NCBI RefSeq assembly: GCF_900172255.1
Contig: NZ_FWFU01000005.1
Span: 42,859 to 106,858 of the forward strand
Reading direction: 5' to 3'
DNA from: Roseovarius halotolerans
GTDB lineage: Bacteria > Pseudomonadota > Alphaproteobacteria > Rhodobacterales > Rhodobacteraceae
Length of the DNA: 64,000 nucleotides
Under the pieces are notes generated by a model. That model worked only from the letters and a program-made list of their open reading frames with translations, searched no databases and was not told the origin of the DNA. A program made the translations under genes and the position numbers. This document shows, in pieces, positions 1 through 9,216 of the stretch (position 1 is its first letter; the number at the start of each line of letters is the position of its first letter).

Positions 1-1152
1 GCCCAGAACCCGCACCAGCCAGTCCGCGAGGTCGGTCGCGGTGCTGAACCCGCTGCCGGCCGCCGCCTCCAGCGCAGCGCGCTGCGGGGCCATGTCGCGC
101 ACCATGCCTTCCATCGCGGCCAGCGCCAACATCAGGTTGTCGGCAGCGTCAAAGACCTGCTCCTTGTCCTCCTGCATGTCCTTGGAATAGGCCAGCGGCA
201 GCCCCTTCATCACCGTCATCAGCGCGACATTCGCGCCGAAGATCCGCCCGATCTTGGCCCGGATCAGCTCGGCGGCGTCGGGGTTCTTCTTCTGCGGCAT
301 GATGCTCGATCCGGTGGAAAACCGGTCTGACAGCGCCACGAAACGGAACTGCGCCGACGACCAGATCACCAGCTCCTCGGCAAAGCGGCTCAGATGCATC
401 GCACAGATGCTGGCCGCCCCCAGGAACTCCAGCGCGAAATCCCGGTCACTGACCGCATCCAGCGAATTCGCCGAAGGGCGGTCAAACCCAAGCTCCTTCG
501 CCGTCATCTCGCGGTCGATGGGAAAGCTCGTGCCGGCCAGCGCCGCCGCACCCAGCGGGCATTCGTTCATCCGCACCCGCGCATCGCGCACCCGTCCCAG
601 GTCACGGGCGAACATCTCGACATAGGCCATCATGTGATGGCCCCAGGTGACGGGCTGCGCGGTCTGCAGATGGGTGAATCCCGGCATCACCCAATCCGCC
701 CCGGCCTCGGCCTGCCCCAGAAGCGCGCCGATCAATGCCTTCAGCCCGGCTTCGGTGGCGTCCAGCTGATCGCGCACCCAGAGGCGGAAATCGGTTGCCA
801 CCTGGTCATTGCGCGACCGCCCGGTATGCAGGCGCCCCGCCGGATCGCCGATGATCGCCTTCAGCCGCGCCTCGACATTCATGTGGATGTCTTCCAGCGC
901 GGTGGAAAATTCGAACCGCCCCTCCTCGATCTCTGACAAGACCGTGAGCAGCCCTTCCCTCATCGCCTCGGCATCACTATCACTGATGATACCCGTGGCC
1001 GCCAGCATGGCGGCATGGGCGCGCGAGCCGGCGATATCCTGTGCCGCAAGCCGCCTGTCGAATCCGATCGAGGCGTTGATCGCCTCCATGATCGCATCCG
1101 GCCCGGCGGCAAAACGGCCGCCCCACATCTGGTTCGAGGTCGTGTCAGTCAT
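1..1152 (-). CDS. argH: Argininosuccinate lyase, 3' end cut by window edge
   Basis: Cytoplasmic last step of arginine synthesis: argininosuccinate to arginine plus fumarate. The 384 codons present read [14 protein letters not shown] at the start. They include GRSRNDQ (residues 111-117), [10 protein letters not shown] (H161 region) and the fumarase/lyase signature [11 protein letters not shown] (281-291), whose serine is the catalytic residue of the family. Family members are about 460 residues, so roughly 75-80 C-terminal residues lie outside the window. The start at 1152 lies only 22 bp from the divergent TlpA-like start, so their leaders must overlap. argB, another arginine gene, lies 5 kb away. 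The identification is secure. Confidence 0.97.
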   Translation of the reverse strand, partial: MTDTTSNQMWGGRFAAGPDAIMEAINASIGFDRRLAAQDIAGSRAHAAMLAATGIISDSDAEAMREGLLTVLSEIEEGRFEFSTALEDIHMNVEARLKAIIGDPAGRLHTGRSRNDQVATDFRLWVRDQLDATEAGLKALIGALLGQAEAGADWVMPGFTHLQTAQPVTWGHHMMAYVEMFARDLGRVRDARVRMNECPLGAAALAGTSFPIDREMTAKELGFDRPSANSLDAVSDRDFALEFLGAASICAMHLSRFAEELVIWSSAQFRFVALSDRFSTGSSIMPQKKNPDAAELIRAKIGRIFGANVALMTVMKGLPLAYSKDMQEDKEQVFDAADNLMLALAAMEGMVRDMAPQRAALEAAAGSGFSTATDLADWLVRVLG

Positions 1153-1174
1153 GTCTCAGCCCTTCGGAGGGAAA

Positions 1175-1735
1175 ATGAACTTCATTCGTTTCGTCATCCT
1201 TTATATGGCGCTCGCACTCGGTGCAAACGCCGCCATCGCCGATACTTCCGCGCTCGAGGCCCTGCGCGAAGGCGACATGAAGAAACTGACCTTCCACAGC
1301 AGCCCGCAGGCGGTTTCCCAAACACCCTTCGAACACGCCGATGGCGGCACCGGCACATTGGCCGACTTCCAGGGCAAGCATGTAGTGCTGAACTTCTGGG
1401 CCACCTGGTGCGCGCCCTGCCGCAAGGAAATGCCCATGCTCTCCGAGTTGCAGACCGAACTGGGCGGCGACTCCTTCGAGGTCGTGACCCTCGCCACCGG
1501 CCGCAACGCTCTCCCGGCGATGAAAAAGTTCTTCGACGAGATCGGCGTCGACAACCTGCCGCTCCATCGCGACCCCAAAAGCGCCATCGCCCGCGAGATG
1601 GGAGTCTTCGGCCTGCCCATCACCGTGATCCTCGACCCCGACGGGCAGGAGATCGCCCGCCTCCAAGGCGACGCCCACTGGAACTCCGACAGCGCCAAGG
1701 CGATCCTCACCACGCTGATCTCCGGCGGGTCCTGA
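1175..1735 (+). CDS. TlpA-like periplasmic thiol:disulfide oxidoreductase
   Basis: A 186-residue thioredoxin-fold protein with an N-terminal hydrophobic signal (residues 1-22, ending ANAAIA) and the redox motif WCAPC at 78-82 inside NFWATWCAPC. The cis-Pro loop follows (GLPITVILDPDG). Such proteins reduce or exchange disulfides in the periplasm, often for cytochrome c or copper-centre maturation. The start at 1175 is chosen because GGAGG at 1166-1170 sits just ahead of it and the signal peptide begins there. An in-frame ATG at 1151 overlaps the argH start on the other strand and would spoil the signal peptide. The exact client is unknown. Confidence 0.9.
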   Translation: MNFIRFVILYMALALGANAAIADTSALEALREGDMKKLTFHSSPQAVSQTPFEHADGGTGTLADFQGKHVVLNFWATWCAPCRKEMPMLSELQTELGGDSFEVVTLATGRNALPAMKKFFDEIGVDNLPLHRDPKSAIAREMGVFGLPITVILDPDGQEIARLQGDAHWNSDSAKAILTTLISGGS

Positions 1736-1833
1736 TTCGACGACCCCTTGTCCCGGCCCGGCGCGGCGGCACCCGTCGGGCGGGGCCGCGCGGGGCAATG
1801 AACGGCTGTTTGCAGGGCCGAAAATGGCCAAGG

Positions 1834-1910
1834 CGCGGGTTTTGTACATATTCTCGGCGCGACCTTCCGTTTTCGGTACAAAACCCGCGTACAAAACGGA
1901 CGTTTTGTAC
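1834..1910 (-). repeat. 77-bp four-site GTAC element, copy 1
   Basis: Four copies of GTACAAAA or its complement TTTTGTAC lie between the TlpA-like gene and ttcA: 1840-1847, 1876-1883, 1889-1896 and 1903-1910. The last two form a perfect 10-bp inverted repeat (1889-1910) with a 2-bp centre. The first two belong to a perfect 14-bp inverted repeat (1834-1847 with 1876-1889). A second copy at 8263-8339 in the opposite orientation keeps every site spacing. The function is unknown: protein-binding array, dispersed repeat or structured RNA. Confidence 0.8.
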
Positions 1911-1957
1911 ACCACGCAACCCTTGCCGCAGGGGCGCGAATTCCCTAAAGCCTGCCC

Positions 1958-2827
1958 ATGCTCGATGATGCAAAAGATATCCATCCGCTCTTTTCCGGTG
2001 CCCCCTCGGGCACCGAGTTCAAGAAGCTTCGTAAACGCATCGTGCGCCAGGCCCGCGAGGCGATCGAGCAATTCGGCATGGTCGAAAAAGGCGCCCGCTG
2101 GCTGGTCTGCCTCTCTGGCGGCAAGGACAGCTACACGCTCCTCGCCGTGCTGCATGAACTGCAATGGCGCGGCCTGCTGCCGGTCGATCTACTGGCCTGC
2201 AATCTCGATCAGGGCCAACCCGGCTTCCCGGCCACCGTGCTGCCGGAATTCCTTGAAAAAATGGGGGTTCCGCACCGGATCGAGTATCAGGACACCTATT
2301 CCATCGTGGTCGACAAGGTGCCGCAGGGCCGGACCTACTGCGCGCTCTGTTCGCGTCTTCGGCGCGGCAACCTGTATCGGATCGCCCGTGAAGAGGGCTG
2401 TTCCGCGGTCATTCTGGGCCACCACCGGGACGACATTCTCGAGACCTTTTTCATGAACCTCTTTCACGGCGGACGGCTGGCAACCATGCCGCCCAAGCTG
2501 TTGAATGAAGAGGGCGATCTTCACGTTTGCCGCCCGCTGGCATTCGTGGCCGAGGATGATTGCGAAAAATTCGCGAGATCAATGGGTTACCCCATAATCC
2601 CCTGTGATCTGTGCGGATCTCAGGACGGTTTGCAGCGCCAGCAGGTCAAACGGATTCTCGACGGCTGGGAGGCCAACAGCCCCGGTCGCCGCCAGGTCAT
2701 GTTCCGCGCCCTGATGAACGCCCGCCCCTCCCACCTCCTTGACCCAAAGCTCTTTGATTTCATGGGCTTGACCCGCGACGCCCCGCCCGAGGATGCCAAT
2801 CCGGATGCCTTGCCGCGCTTGCGTTGA
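1958..2827 (+). CDS. ttcA: tRNA 2-thiocytidine synthetase TtcA
   Basis: ATP-dependent enzyme that thiolates C32 of certain tRNAs. The 289-residue protein has the PP-loop SGGKDS at 53-58 for adenylation. It also has the two CxxC pairs expected for the labile Fe-S cluster of the TtcA family: C128/C131 (CALC) and C215/C218 (CDLC). The HHRDD motif typical of the family is at about 154-158. Length is normal for the family. The upstream 222 bp hold the four-site GTAC element, whose nearest site ends about 47 bp before the start codon. The gene stands alone on the plus strand, with yidC 120 bp downstream. Confidence 0.95.
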   Translation: MLDDAKDIHPLFSGAPSGTEFKKLRKRIVRQAREAIEQFGMVEKGARWLVCLSGGKDSYTLLAVLHELQWRGLLPVDLLACNLDQGQPGFPATVLPEFLEKMGVPHRIEYQDTYSIVVDKVPQGRTYCALCSRLRRGNLYRIAREEGCSAVILGHHRDDILETFFMNLFHGGRLATMPPKLLNEEGDLHVCRPLAFVAEDDCEKFARSMGYPIIPCDLCGSQDGLQRQQVKRILDGWEANSPGRRQVMFRALMNARPSHLLDPKLFDFMGLTRDAPPEDANPDALPRLR

Positions 2828-2947
2828 ATGGTCTCAGGGGGGCATCCCGGCATGGCCCGAACCCCTGTTTTCCCTGAATCCCCTTGACCTTTGGCCGCTC
2901 ACTCTGTTGAACCGCGGTGACTGCAAACATACGGGTGGCACCCTTCG

Positions 2948-4786
2948 ATGAACGATCAGAACAAGAACCTAATCCTCGCGACCGCCTTGAGCTTCATCGT
3001 CATCCTGGTGTGGTTTCTCCTGTTCCCGCCCCCCGAACCCGCGCCACAGGACAATCTGACCGCCCCTGAAACCGTTCAGGGCGATGCCACCCTGCCCGAT
3101 ACCGCAAGCGCTCCGGCCACCGCCGCCGCGCCCCCGACCGCCACTGGCGAAGCCCCCGCCGCATCCACCGCCGCAGCCGATTCCGAGCCCTCGGACGCGC
3201 CGCGCGTGCCGATCTCGACGCCAAGCCTGAAAGGCTCGATTTCGCTCGAGGGCGGGCGCATCGACGAACTTGCCTTGCGCAACTACCGTGAAACGCTCGA
3301 ACCCGATGCCGACATCGTCACGCTCCTGTCCCCGGTCGGCAGCAGCCAGCCCTATTATGCCTTGTTCGGCTGGGCGCCGGGCCAGGGCCTGACACCCGAG
3401 ACCGTCCCCGGCGCGAACACCCTGTGGGAGGTTCAATCCGGTGACGAACTGACACCGGACTCACCGCTGACGCTGGTCTGGGACAATGGCGAGGGCCTGG
3501 TGTTCCGCCGCGAAATCAGTGTTGATGAGAAGTTCATGTTCACGGTCACCCAATCGGTCGAGAACACTGGCAATGCCGAATCCACGCTGGCGCCATATGG
3601 GATTCTGGCGCGTCATGGTAAGCCCGTGGATTTGAAGAATTTCTTCATCCTGCACGAAGGCGGCATCAGCATGGTCGATGGCGAGCTGTCCGAAATCGAC
3701 TATGACGATTTTGAACCCGCCACCAATCATCAGCCTGTCGCGGTCGCCGAAACCGGCTGGACCGGCTTTACCGACCACTACTGGATGACGACCCTGGTGC
3801 CCGGAGAAGGTGACGCGCAATTCACCACCTTCGAGGATACCCGCCGCAACATTTATCAGACCACGGCCAAGCAAAGCACCAAGACGCTCGCGCCGGGCAC
3901 AAGCATCACCGTCTCCACCCGTCTTTTTGCCGGGGCCAAGGAATGGGACACGATCCGCGATTACCAGAACGAGCAGGGAATCGACCGGTTTCTCGACTCC
4001 ATCGACTGGGGTTGGTTCTTCTTCCTTACCAAGCCGATCTTCGCCGTTCTGCATTGGCTGAACGCCACGTTTGCGAGCCTGGGCCTGACCGGTTCTATGG
4101 GCTGGGCGATCATCGCTCTGACACTGCTGATCAAGGCGATTCTTATGCCGCTGGCGTACAAGTCCTACGTCTCGATGGCGAAGATGAAGGAACTCCAGCC
4201 GCAGATGGAGAAGATCAAGGAATCCGCCGGCGACGACCGCCAGCGGCTTCAGAAAGAGATGATGGAGCTTTACAAGAAGGAAAAGGTGAACCCGGCCTCG
4301 GGCTGTCTGCCAATCCTTCTGCAGATCCCGATTTTCTTCTCGCTCTACAAGGTGATCTTCGTCACGCTCGAACTGCGCCACGCCCCCTGGATCGGCTGGA
4401 TTCGCGATCTTTCGGCGCCGGATCCGTCGTCGCTGTATAACCTCTGGGGAATTCTTCCTTGGGGCACGCCCGAGCCCGGCTCAGTGCTGGCGCTGATCTT
4501 CATCGGCATCCTGCCGTTGCTTCTGGGGATCTCGATGTGGCTTCAGCAGAAGCTGAACCCGGCGCCCACCGATCCTACGCAGCAGATGATCTTTGCCTGG
4601 ATGCCTTGGGTGTTCATGTTCATGCTGGGCAGCTTCGCCAGCGGGCTGGTGATCTACTGGATCGCCAACAACACGATCACGTTCACGCAGCAATATCTGA
4701 TCATGCGCAGTCAGGGTTACAAACCCGATGTCCTTGGCAACATCCTGTCCAGCCTGAAGCGCAAGCCGAGACCGGACCAGAAATGA
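2948..4786 (+). CDS. yidC: Membrane protein insertase YidC
   Basis: Inner-membrane insertase that works alone or with SecYEG to insert and fold membrane proteins. The 612-residue protein has an N-terminal membrane anchor (about residues 8-27), then a long Pro/Ala/Thr-rich linker (about 33-85). A periplasmic beta-domain runs to about 345, followed by the conserved C-terminal bundle (about 360-600) with NPASGCLPILLQIPIF and GLVIYWIANN. Length fits Gram-negative YidC. A TTGACC hexamer at 2884-2889 is a possible -35 element, but no good -10 is visible. The stop codon overlaps the start of the MOSC gene by ATGA, so the two are translationally coupled. Confidence 0.98.
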   Translation: MNDQNKNLILATALSFIVILVWFLLFPPPEPAPQDNLTAPETVQGDATLPDTASAPATAAAPPTATGEAPAASTAAADSEPSDAPRVPISTPSLKGSISLEGGRIDELALRNYRETLEPDADIVTLLSPVGSSQPYYALFGWAPGQGLTPETVPGANTLWEVQSGDELTPDSPLTLVWDNGEGLVFRREISVDEKFMFTVTQSVENTGNAESTLAPYGILARHGKPVDLKNFFILHEGGISMVDGELSEIDYDDFEPATNHQPVAVAETGWTGFTDHYWMTTLVPGEGDAQFTTFEDTRRNIYQTTAKQSTKTLAPGTSITVSTRLFAGAKEWDTIRDYQNEQGIDRFLDSIDWGWFFFLTKPIFAVLHWLNATFASLGLTGSMGWAIIALTLLIKAILMPLAYKSYVSMAKMKELQPQMEKIKESAGDDRQRLQKEMMELYKKEKVNPASGCLPILLQIPIFFSLYKVIFVTLELRHAPWIGWIRDLSAPDPSSLYNLWGILPWGTPEPGSVLALIFIGILPLLLGISMWLQQKLNPAPTDPTQQMIFAWMPWVFMFMLGSFASGLVIYWIANNTITFTQQYLIMRSQGYKPDVLGNILSSLKRKPRPDQK

Positions 4787-5529
4787 CCGGGCGGGTCACG
4801 GCCCTCTGGCGTCACCCGATCAAGGGTCACGGGCGCGAGACCATGGATCGCGTCACCATGACCAAAGGCCAGACGATGCCGTGGGATCGACGATGGGCCG
4901 TGGCACATGAATTGTCCAAGGCCGATGACAGCGCCTGGTCGCCCTGCGCGAACTTCTCAAGCGGGGCCAAGGTTGGTGCGCTGATGGCAATCAACGCCAA
5001 GGTGAATGAAACGACGGGGATGGTCACTCTCACCCACCCGGAACTGCCCGACCTCGTCTTTGATCCGGACCGCGAGCAATATGCCTTTCTCGATTGGGTG
5101 CGCCCTATCATGCCCGCGAACCGCGCGCAGTCGGCACGAATCCTGCGTGTCGCGGGCCGGGGCATGACCGATACGGACTACCCCTCGATCAGCCTCATCA
5201 ACACCGCGTCCAACGACGTCATGAGCGAAACAATGGGGCAGGATATCTCCAGCTTGCGCTGGCGGTGCAATATCCATGTCTCGGGCTTCGCGCCCTGGGA
5301 GGAATTCGACTGGGTCGGAAAGTCGATCCGCGTCGGCAGCGTCGAGATCGCCATCCGCGAGCCGATCCGCCGTTGCCTTGCCACCACGGCCAACCCGGCC
5401 ACGGGTGAGCGCGATGCTGACACGCTCGGCACGCTCAACAGCCATTTTGGACATCAGGATTTCGGCGTCTATGGCGAGGTCGTCAAGACCGGAGAGATCG
5501 CACTTGGCGATCCGGTCGAGGTTCTGTGA
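4783..5529 (+). CDS. MOSC domain protein
   Basis: A 248-residue protein of the MOSC family, whose members handle sulfur or molybdenum cofactor on a conserved cysteine. The N-terminal beta-barrel begins LWRHPIKGHGRE. The core holds the likely sulfur-carrying C198 within REPIRRCLATTANP, followed by the GERD element typical of the family. The substrate is not known. The start ATG (4783) overlaps the yidC stop, and its own stop overlaps the engB start. This places it inside a yidC-MOSC-engB-argB run. Confidence 0.88.
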   Translation: MTGRVTALWRHPIKGHGRETMDRVTMTKGQTMPWDRRWAVAHELSKADDSAWSPCANFSSGAKVGALMAINAKVNETTGMVTLTHPELPDLVFDPDREQYAFLDWVRPIMPANRAQSARILRVAGRGMTDTDYPSISLINTASNDVMSETMGQDISSLRWRCNIHVSGFAPWEEFDWVGKSIRVGSVEIAIREPIRRCLATTANPATGERDADTLGTLNSHFGHQDFGVYGEVVKTGEIALGDPVEVL

Positions 5530-6179
5530 TGGCGCTTCCGTTTCCTGTCGCCGACGAACCCGACGAGATCACCGCCGAGCGCGGGCGCAAGATGTTTGCC
5601 GGTCCTGTCGAATTCCTGAAAGGTGTCGTCGCCATGTCCGGCCTGCCGGCAAGCGACCGGATCGAGGTCTGTTTCGCAGGCCGCTCAAATGTCGGAAAAA
5701 GTTCTCTGATCAATGCGTTGACGGGGCGAAAGGCGATTGCACGCGCGTCGAACACGCCGGGCCGCACGCAAGAGATCAACTATTTCACCCTGGGCGAGAA
5801 CCACTACCTCGTCGACCTTCCCGGCTATGGCTATGCCAATGCGCCGCTGGACAAGGTCGCAACGTGGCAGGCCCTTTTGAAGCGGTACCTGTCCGGGCGC
5901 CAGAACCTGCGCCGCGCCTTTGTGCTGATCGACGCGCGCCACGGGATCAAGTCGGTGGATGAAGAGATCATGACCCTCCTCGACAGCGCGGCAGTCACCT
6001 TTCAATGCGTGCTGACCAAGGCCGACAAGATCAAGGCCGCCGAGCGTGACAAGGTGCTCGCTCAGGTGCGCGGCAAGCTGGCGGCCCACCCAGCCGCCTT
6101 CCCGGAACTGATCCTGACCTCCAGCGAGAAAGGCGACGGTATCGCCACCCTGCGCGCTGTGATCGCCACGCTGGAATAA
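5529..6179 (+). CDS. engB: Ribosome-biogenesis GTPase EngB (YsxC/YihA)
   Basis: Essential small GTPase that acts in assembly of the large ribosomal subunit. The 216-residue protein has G1 GRSNVGKSS (51-59), a G2 region with NTPGRTQ, G3 DLPGYG and G4 TKADK. This is the full set for the TrmE-Era-EngA-EngB class. The start is taken as ATG at 5529, sharing one base with the MOSC stop (TGATG). A GTG codon just before it is in frame and cannot be excluded. The argB start follows after a gap of about 84 bp. Confidence 0.97.
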   Translation: MALPFPVADEPDEITAERGRKMFAGPVEFLKGVVAMSGLPASDRIEVCFAGRSNVGKSSLINALTGRKAIARASNTPGRTQEINYFTLGENHYLVDLPGYGYANAPLDKVATWQALLKRYLSGRQNLRRAFVLIDARHGIKSVDEEIMTLLDSAAVTFQCVLTKADKIKAAERDKVLAQVRGKLAAHPAAFPELILTSSEKGDGIATLRAVIATLE

Positions 6180-6263
6180 CCGATCCGCCGAATAGCGTCA
6201 GGAAAATCTCTTGAAGGCGGGCGCGCTTACGGGGATAACCCGGTGGACCTGAGGACCGGCAAG

Positions 6264-7127
6264 ATGAAGAAACGTCAGATGAATCGCGACTGGATCGCCA
6301 CCGCCCGTACCCTTTCCGAAGCGCTGCCTTATCTGCAACGCTATGATGGCTCTATTGTCGTCATCAAGCTTGGCGGCAACGCGATGGGCAGCGACGAGGC
6401 GATGGATACCTTCGCGCGCGATGTGGTGTTGATGCAGCAGGTCGGGGTCAATCCGGTGATCGTGCATGGCGGTGGGCCGATGATCAACCAGATGCTCGAC
6501 AAGCTGGACATCAAGTCGGATTTCGTTGGCGGCAAGCGGGTGACCGACGAGGCCACGATTGAAGTCGTCGAAATGGTATTGTCGGGTCGTGTGAACAAGC
6601 GGATCGTGCAGGCGATCAATGCTCAGGGCGGCAAGGGCGTGGGCCTGTCTGGCAAGGATGCGAGCCTGATCACCTGTGATCCGGCGGACCCCGCGCTCGG
6701 CCTGGTCGGCAACCCATCCGAGATCAACACCTCGATCCTGCATACCCTGTTCAACGACGACGCGATCCCGGTGATCGCACCGCTTGGCGCGGGTCGCAAT
6801 GGAGAGACATTCAACATCAACGGTGACACCGCAGCCGGGGCGATCGCGGCGGCGCTGAAGGCGGATCGCCTTCTTTTGTTGACCGATATCGACGGTGTGC
6901 GCGACGAGTCTGGCGAGGTTGTGACCGAGCTCACGGCCGATCAGATCCGCCAGATGACGCGCGAGGGAACGATCTCGGGGGGGATGATACCCAAGACCGA
7001 GACCGCACTGGCGGCGATCGATGGCGGGGTGCGGGCGGTGGTCATTCTGGACGGGCGCGCACCGAATGCGGTGTTGCTGGAACTCTATACCGAACATGGC
7101 GCAGGGTCGCTGATCCGGCCCAGATAG
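6264..7127 (+). CDS. argB: Acetylglutamate kinase
   Basis: Second step of arginine synthesis: phosphorylates N-acetylglutamate. The amino-acid kinase fold is plain from [11 protein letters not shown], the GGGPMINQ loop, [11 protein letters not shown] and the C-terminal [10 protein letters not shown] element. The start is set at ATG 6264 because GAGGA at 6251-6255 is well placed. A further in-frame ATG at 6279 ([12 protein letters not shown]) and a GTG at 6243 are alternatives. Length is about 287 residues, normal for ArgB. It lies in the same direction as engB and 10 bp before the Fe-S protein gene. Confidence 0.96.
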   Translation: MKKRQMNRDWIATARTLSEALPYLQRYDGSIVVIKLGGNAMGSDEAMDTFARDVVLMQQVGVNPVIVHGGGPMINQMLDKLDIKSDFVGGKRVTDEATIEVVEMVLSGRVNKRIVQAINAQGGKGVGLSGKDASLITCDPADPALGLVGNPSEINTSILHTLFNDDAIPVIAPLGAGRNGETFNINGDTAAGAIAAALKADRLLLLTDIDGVRDESGEVVTELTADQIRQMTREGTISGGMIPKTETALAAIDGGVRAVVILDGRAPNAVLLELYTEHGAGSLIRPR

Positions 7128-7136
7128 GACACCGGC

Positions 7137-7769
7137 ATGATGCTGCAAGACATTGAAAATCATGTGGAAAAGCAGCATCTGACGATTTTTGGCGGCGTCA
7201 ACGACGGCCTTCCCGAAGGCATCCGGACATTGCTGCTTCTGGGGCCGCTGGAACCGGGGTTCTGGGCGTGTTTCACTGGCTCGCAGGAGTACGGCGACGG
7301 GCGCGCTGATCCATTGGACCGCTGGTCCGAGAGGGTTATTGGTGATCTGGCCAACACATTGAACGCAAAGGCGTTTTTTCCGTTCGGCGGACCGCCGGAT
7401 CAGCCATTCGTGCAATGGGCGCAGGCGAGCGGGAGGGCACATGTGTCGCCGGTGGGACCGCTGGTGCATGACGCGGCGGGTTTGATGCTGTCCTATCGGG
7501 GGGCGCTTGGCTTTGCGGAGGTGATCGCATTGCCCGATCCGCCGCCAAACCCTTGCGATACCTGCGAAGACCGCCCCTGCCTGAGCGCCTGCCCGGTCGG
7601 GGCTTTGGGGCCGGCCCCCTATGATGCAGCCACTTGTCGGACGCATCTGAGACACCCTGAAAATATATGTATGTCAAAGGGTTGCCTTGTGCGGCGGGCC
7701 TGTCCGGTCAGTCAGTCCCACGGTCGGCGGGAGGAGCAGTCGGCATTTCATATGAGGGCGTTCAGATGA
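7137..7769 (+). CDS. Ferredoxin-like 4Fe-4S protein
   Basis: A 210-residue protein whose C-terminal third carries eight cysteines. C140, C143, C148 and C152 form a CxxCxxxxCxxxCP cluster-binding motif. C167, C178, C183 and C189 (the last also followed by Pro) could hold a second cluster. The arrangement recalls the C-terminal domain of epoxyqueuosine reductase-like proteins, but the B12-binding part of QueG is absent. Redox partner and substrate are unknown. AGGA at 7126-7129 supports the first of two adjacent ATG codons. The stop overlaps the next start (ATGA), so it is coupled to the SixA-like phosphatase. Confidence 0.75.
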   Translation: MMLQDIENHVEKQHLTIFGGVNDGLPEGIRTLLLLGPLEPGFWACFTGSQEYGDGRADPLDRWSERVIGDLANTLNAKAFFPFGGPPDQPFVQWAQASGRAHVSPVGPLVHDAAGLMLSYRGALGFAEVIALPDPPPNPCDTCEDRPCLSACPVGALGPAPYDAATCRTHLRHPENICMSKGCLVRRACPVSQSHGRREEQSAFHMRAFR

Positions 7770-8260
7770 GACGAGTTATCCTGATGCGGCATGCGAAATC
7801 GAGCTGGGGGCAGCCCGGCCTGGCGGATCACGCGAGGCCGCTGAATGAGCGTGGAAAACGCTCGGCGAGGGCGCTTGGCGAGTGGTTGAGGAGGCAGAAT
7901 TTCTCGCCTAATCAAATACTTAGCTCAACTTCGCGGCGCACGCGGGAGACCTGTGAGCGCCTTGGGTTCGAGGTGGAGACGCGGTTTCTGGATTCGCTTT
8001 ATCATGCTGAGCCCGATGATCTGCTGGGCGCACTGCAACAGGGCGAAGGGGAGTGCGTGCTGGTGTTGGGCCACAATCCGGGCATCGGCGATTTTGCACA
8101 GGATATAGTGGATACGCCGCCCGACCACGCAAGATTTGCCGATTTCCCGACCGGTGCCACGCTGGTCGTCGACTTCGATATTGACGACTGGAGCGCCCTG
8201 ACCCCCGGCACAAGGGGCCATGTGGCGGGTTTTGTGGTGCCCCGCGAACTGGTGGGCTGA
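7766..8260 (+). CDS. SixA-like histidine phosphatase
   Basis: A 164-residue single-domain protein of the histidine phosphatase branch. The catalytic histidine is H9 in ILMRHAKSSW. The second motif LVLGHNPG carries the partner histidine. SixA homologues remove phosphate from phosphohistidine on phosphotransfer proteins, and the substrate here is not known. Translation begins at ATG 7766 overlapping the stop of the Fe-S protein gene. The second copy of the 77-bp GTAC element begins 2 bp after the stop codon. Confidence 0.85.
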   Translation: MRRVILMRHAKSSWGQPGLADHARPLNERGKRSARALGEWLRRQNFSPNQILSSTSRRTRETCERLGFEVETRFLDSLYHAEPDDLLGALQQGEGECVLVLGHNPGIGDFAQDIVDTPPDHARFADFPTGATLVVDFDIDDWSALTPGTRGHVAGFVVPRELVG

Positions 8261-8262
8261 GC

Positions 8263-8339
8263 GTACAAATCGTCCGTTTTGTACGGCGGTTTTGTACGCA
8301 ATTCGCCAATCCGGGCGACAGATCCGTACAGAACCCGAA
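8263..8339 (+). repeat. 77-bp four-site GTAC element, copy 2
   Basis: Second copy of the element at 1834-1910, in the opposite orientation. Sites are GTACAAA (8263-8269), TTTTGTAC (8277-8284), TTTTGTAC (8290-8297) and GTACAGAA (8326-8333). Read in the same sense, the first 22 bp differ from copy 1 at one position. The 5-bp and 28-bp gaps between the remaining sites are identical in length but not in sequence. It lies between two convergent genes, right after the SixA-like stop codon. Confidence 0.8.
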
Positions 8340-8354
8340 AACCACCCCCCAAGC

Positions 8355-8384
8355 GACGAAAAACGCGGCCCCCGAAGGAGCCGC
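8355..8384 (-). terminator. Rho-independent terminator of the bzt operon
   Basis: On the minus strand an 8-bp GC stem (8365-8372 with 8377-8384, one G-U pair) with a TTCG tetraloop is followed by GTTTTTC. It lies 26 bp beyond the bztD stop, the expected end of the bztABCD transcript. Confidence 0.8.
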
Positions 8385-8409
8385 GCCGATGCCGGTCAAT
8401 GCGCCGGAT

Positions 8410-9201
8410 TCAGTGTCCGAGGATCTGGCTGAGGAACAGCTTGGTCCGTTCGGATTTCGGGTTGTTGAAGAACTCTTCGGGTTCGTTCTGTTCGACGATC
8501 TGACCCTGGTCCATGAAGATCACCCGGTTGGCCACCTGACGGGCGAAGCCCATCTCGTGGGTGACGCAAAGCATGGTCATCCCCTCTTCGGCGAGTTCGA
8601 TCATGGTGTCGAGCACTTCCTTGATCATCTCCGGATCGAGCGCCGAGGTCGGTTCGTCGAAGAGCATGATCTTGGGCATCATGCAGAGCGAGCGGGCGAT
8701 GGCGACGCGCTGCTGCTGACCGCCCGAAAGCTGGCCTGGGTACTTGTTGGCCTGCTCGGGGATCTTGACCTTTTCGAGGAAGTGCATCGCCGTCTCGACC
8801 GCCTCGCGGCGGGGCACCTTGCGCACCCAGATCGGCGCAAGGGTGCAGTTTTCGAGAATGGTAAGATGCGGGAACAGGTTGAAGTGCTGGAACACCATCC
8901 CGACCTCCGAGCGGATCCGGTCGATGTTCTTGAGGTCGTTGGACAACACCGTCCCGTCCACCACGATCTTGCCCTTCTGATGTTCCTCGAGGGCGTTGAT
9001 GCAGCGGATCAGCGTGGATTTCCCCGACCCCGAAGGGCCGGCGATGACGATGCGCTCGCCCTCGTAGACGGTGAGGTCGATGTCGCGCAGCACATGGAAG
9101 GCGCCGAACCATTTGTTCATGCCGGAGATTTCGACGGCGATCTCTTCCGAGACTTGCATTTTGGAGCGGTCGATATTGCGATCGGTAGCCAGATCAGACA
9201 T
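8410..9201 (-). CDS. bztD: Glutamate/glutamine ABC transporter ATP-binding protein
   Basis: ATPase subunit of a polar amino-acid importer. The 263-residue protein has Walker A GPSGSGKS (55-62), the signature LSGGQQQR, Walker [13 protein letters not shown] and the switch histidine in CVTHEMGFA. It is the last gene of bztA-bztB-bztC-bztD, the order known for the Rhodobacter Bzt system for Glu, Gln, Asp and Asn uptake. It lies 15 bp after bztC and is followed by a terminator. An N-terminal extension of about 20 residues before the ABC core is common in this group. Confidence 0.95.
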   Translation of the reverse strand: MSDLATDRNIDRSKMQVSEEIAVEISGMNKWFGAFHVLRDIDLTVYEGERIVIAGPSGSGKSTLIRCINALEEHQKGKIVVDGTVLSNDLKNIDRIRSEVGMVFQHFNLFPHLTILENCTLAPIWVRKVPRREAVETAMHFLEKVKIPEQANKYPGQLSGGQQQRVAIARSLCMMPKIMLFDEPTSALDPEMIKEVLDTMIELAEEGMTMLCVTHEMGFARQVANRVIFMDQGQIVEQNEPEEFFNNPKSERTKLFLSQILGH

Positions 9202-9216
9202 TGACGTGATCCTTTC

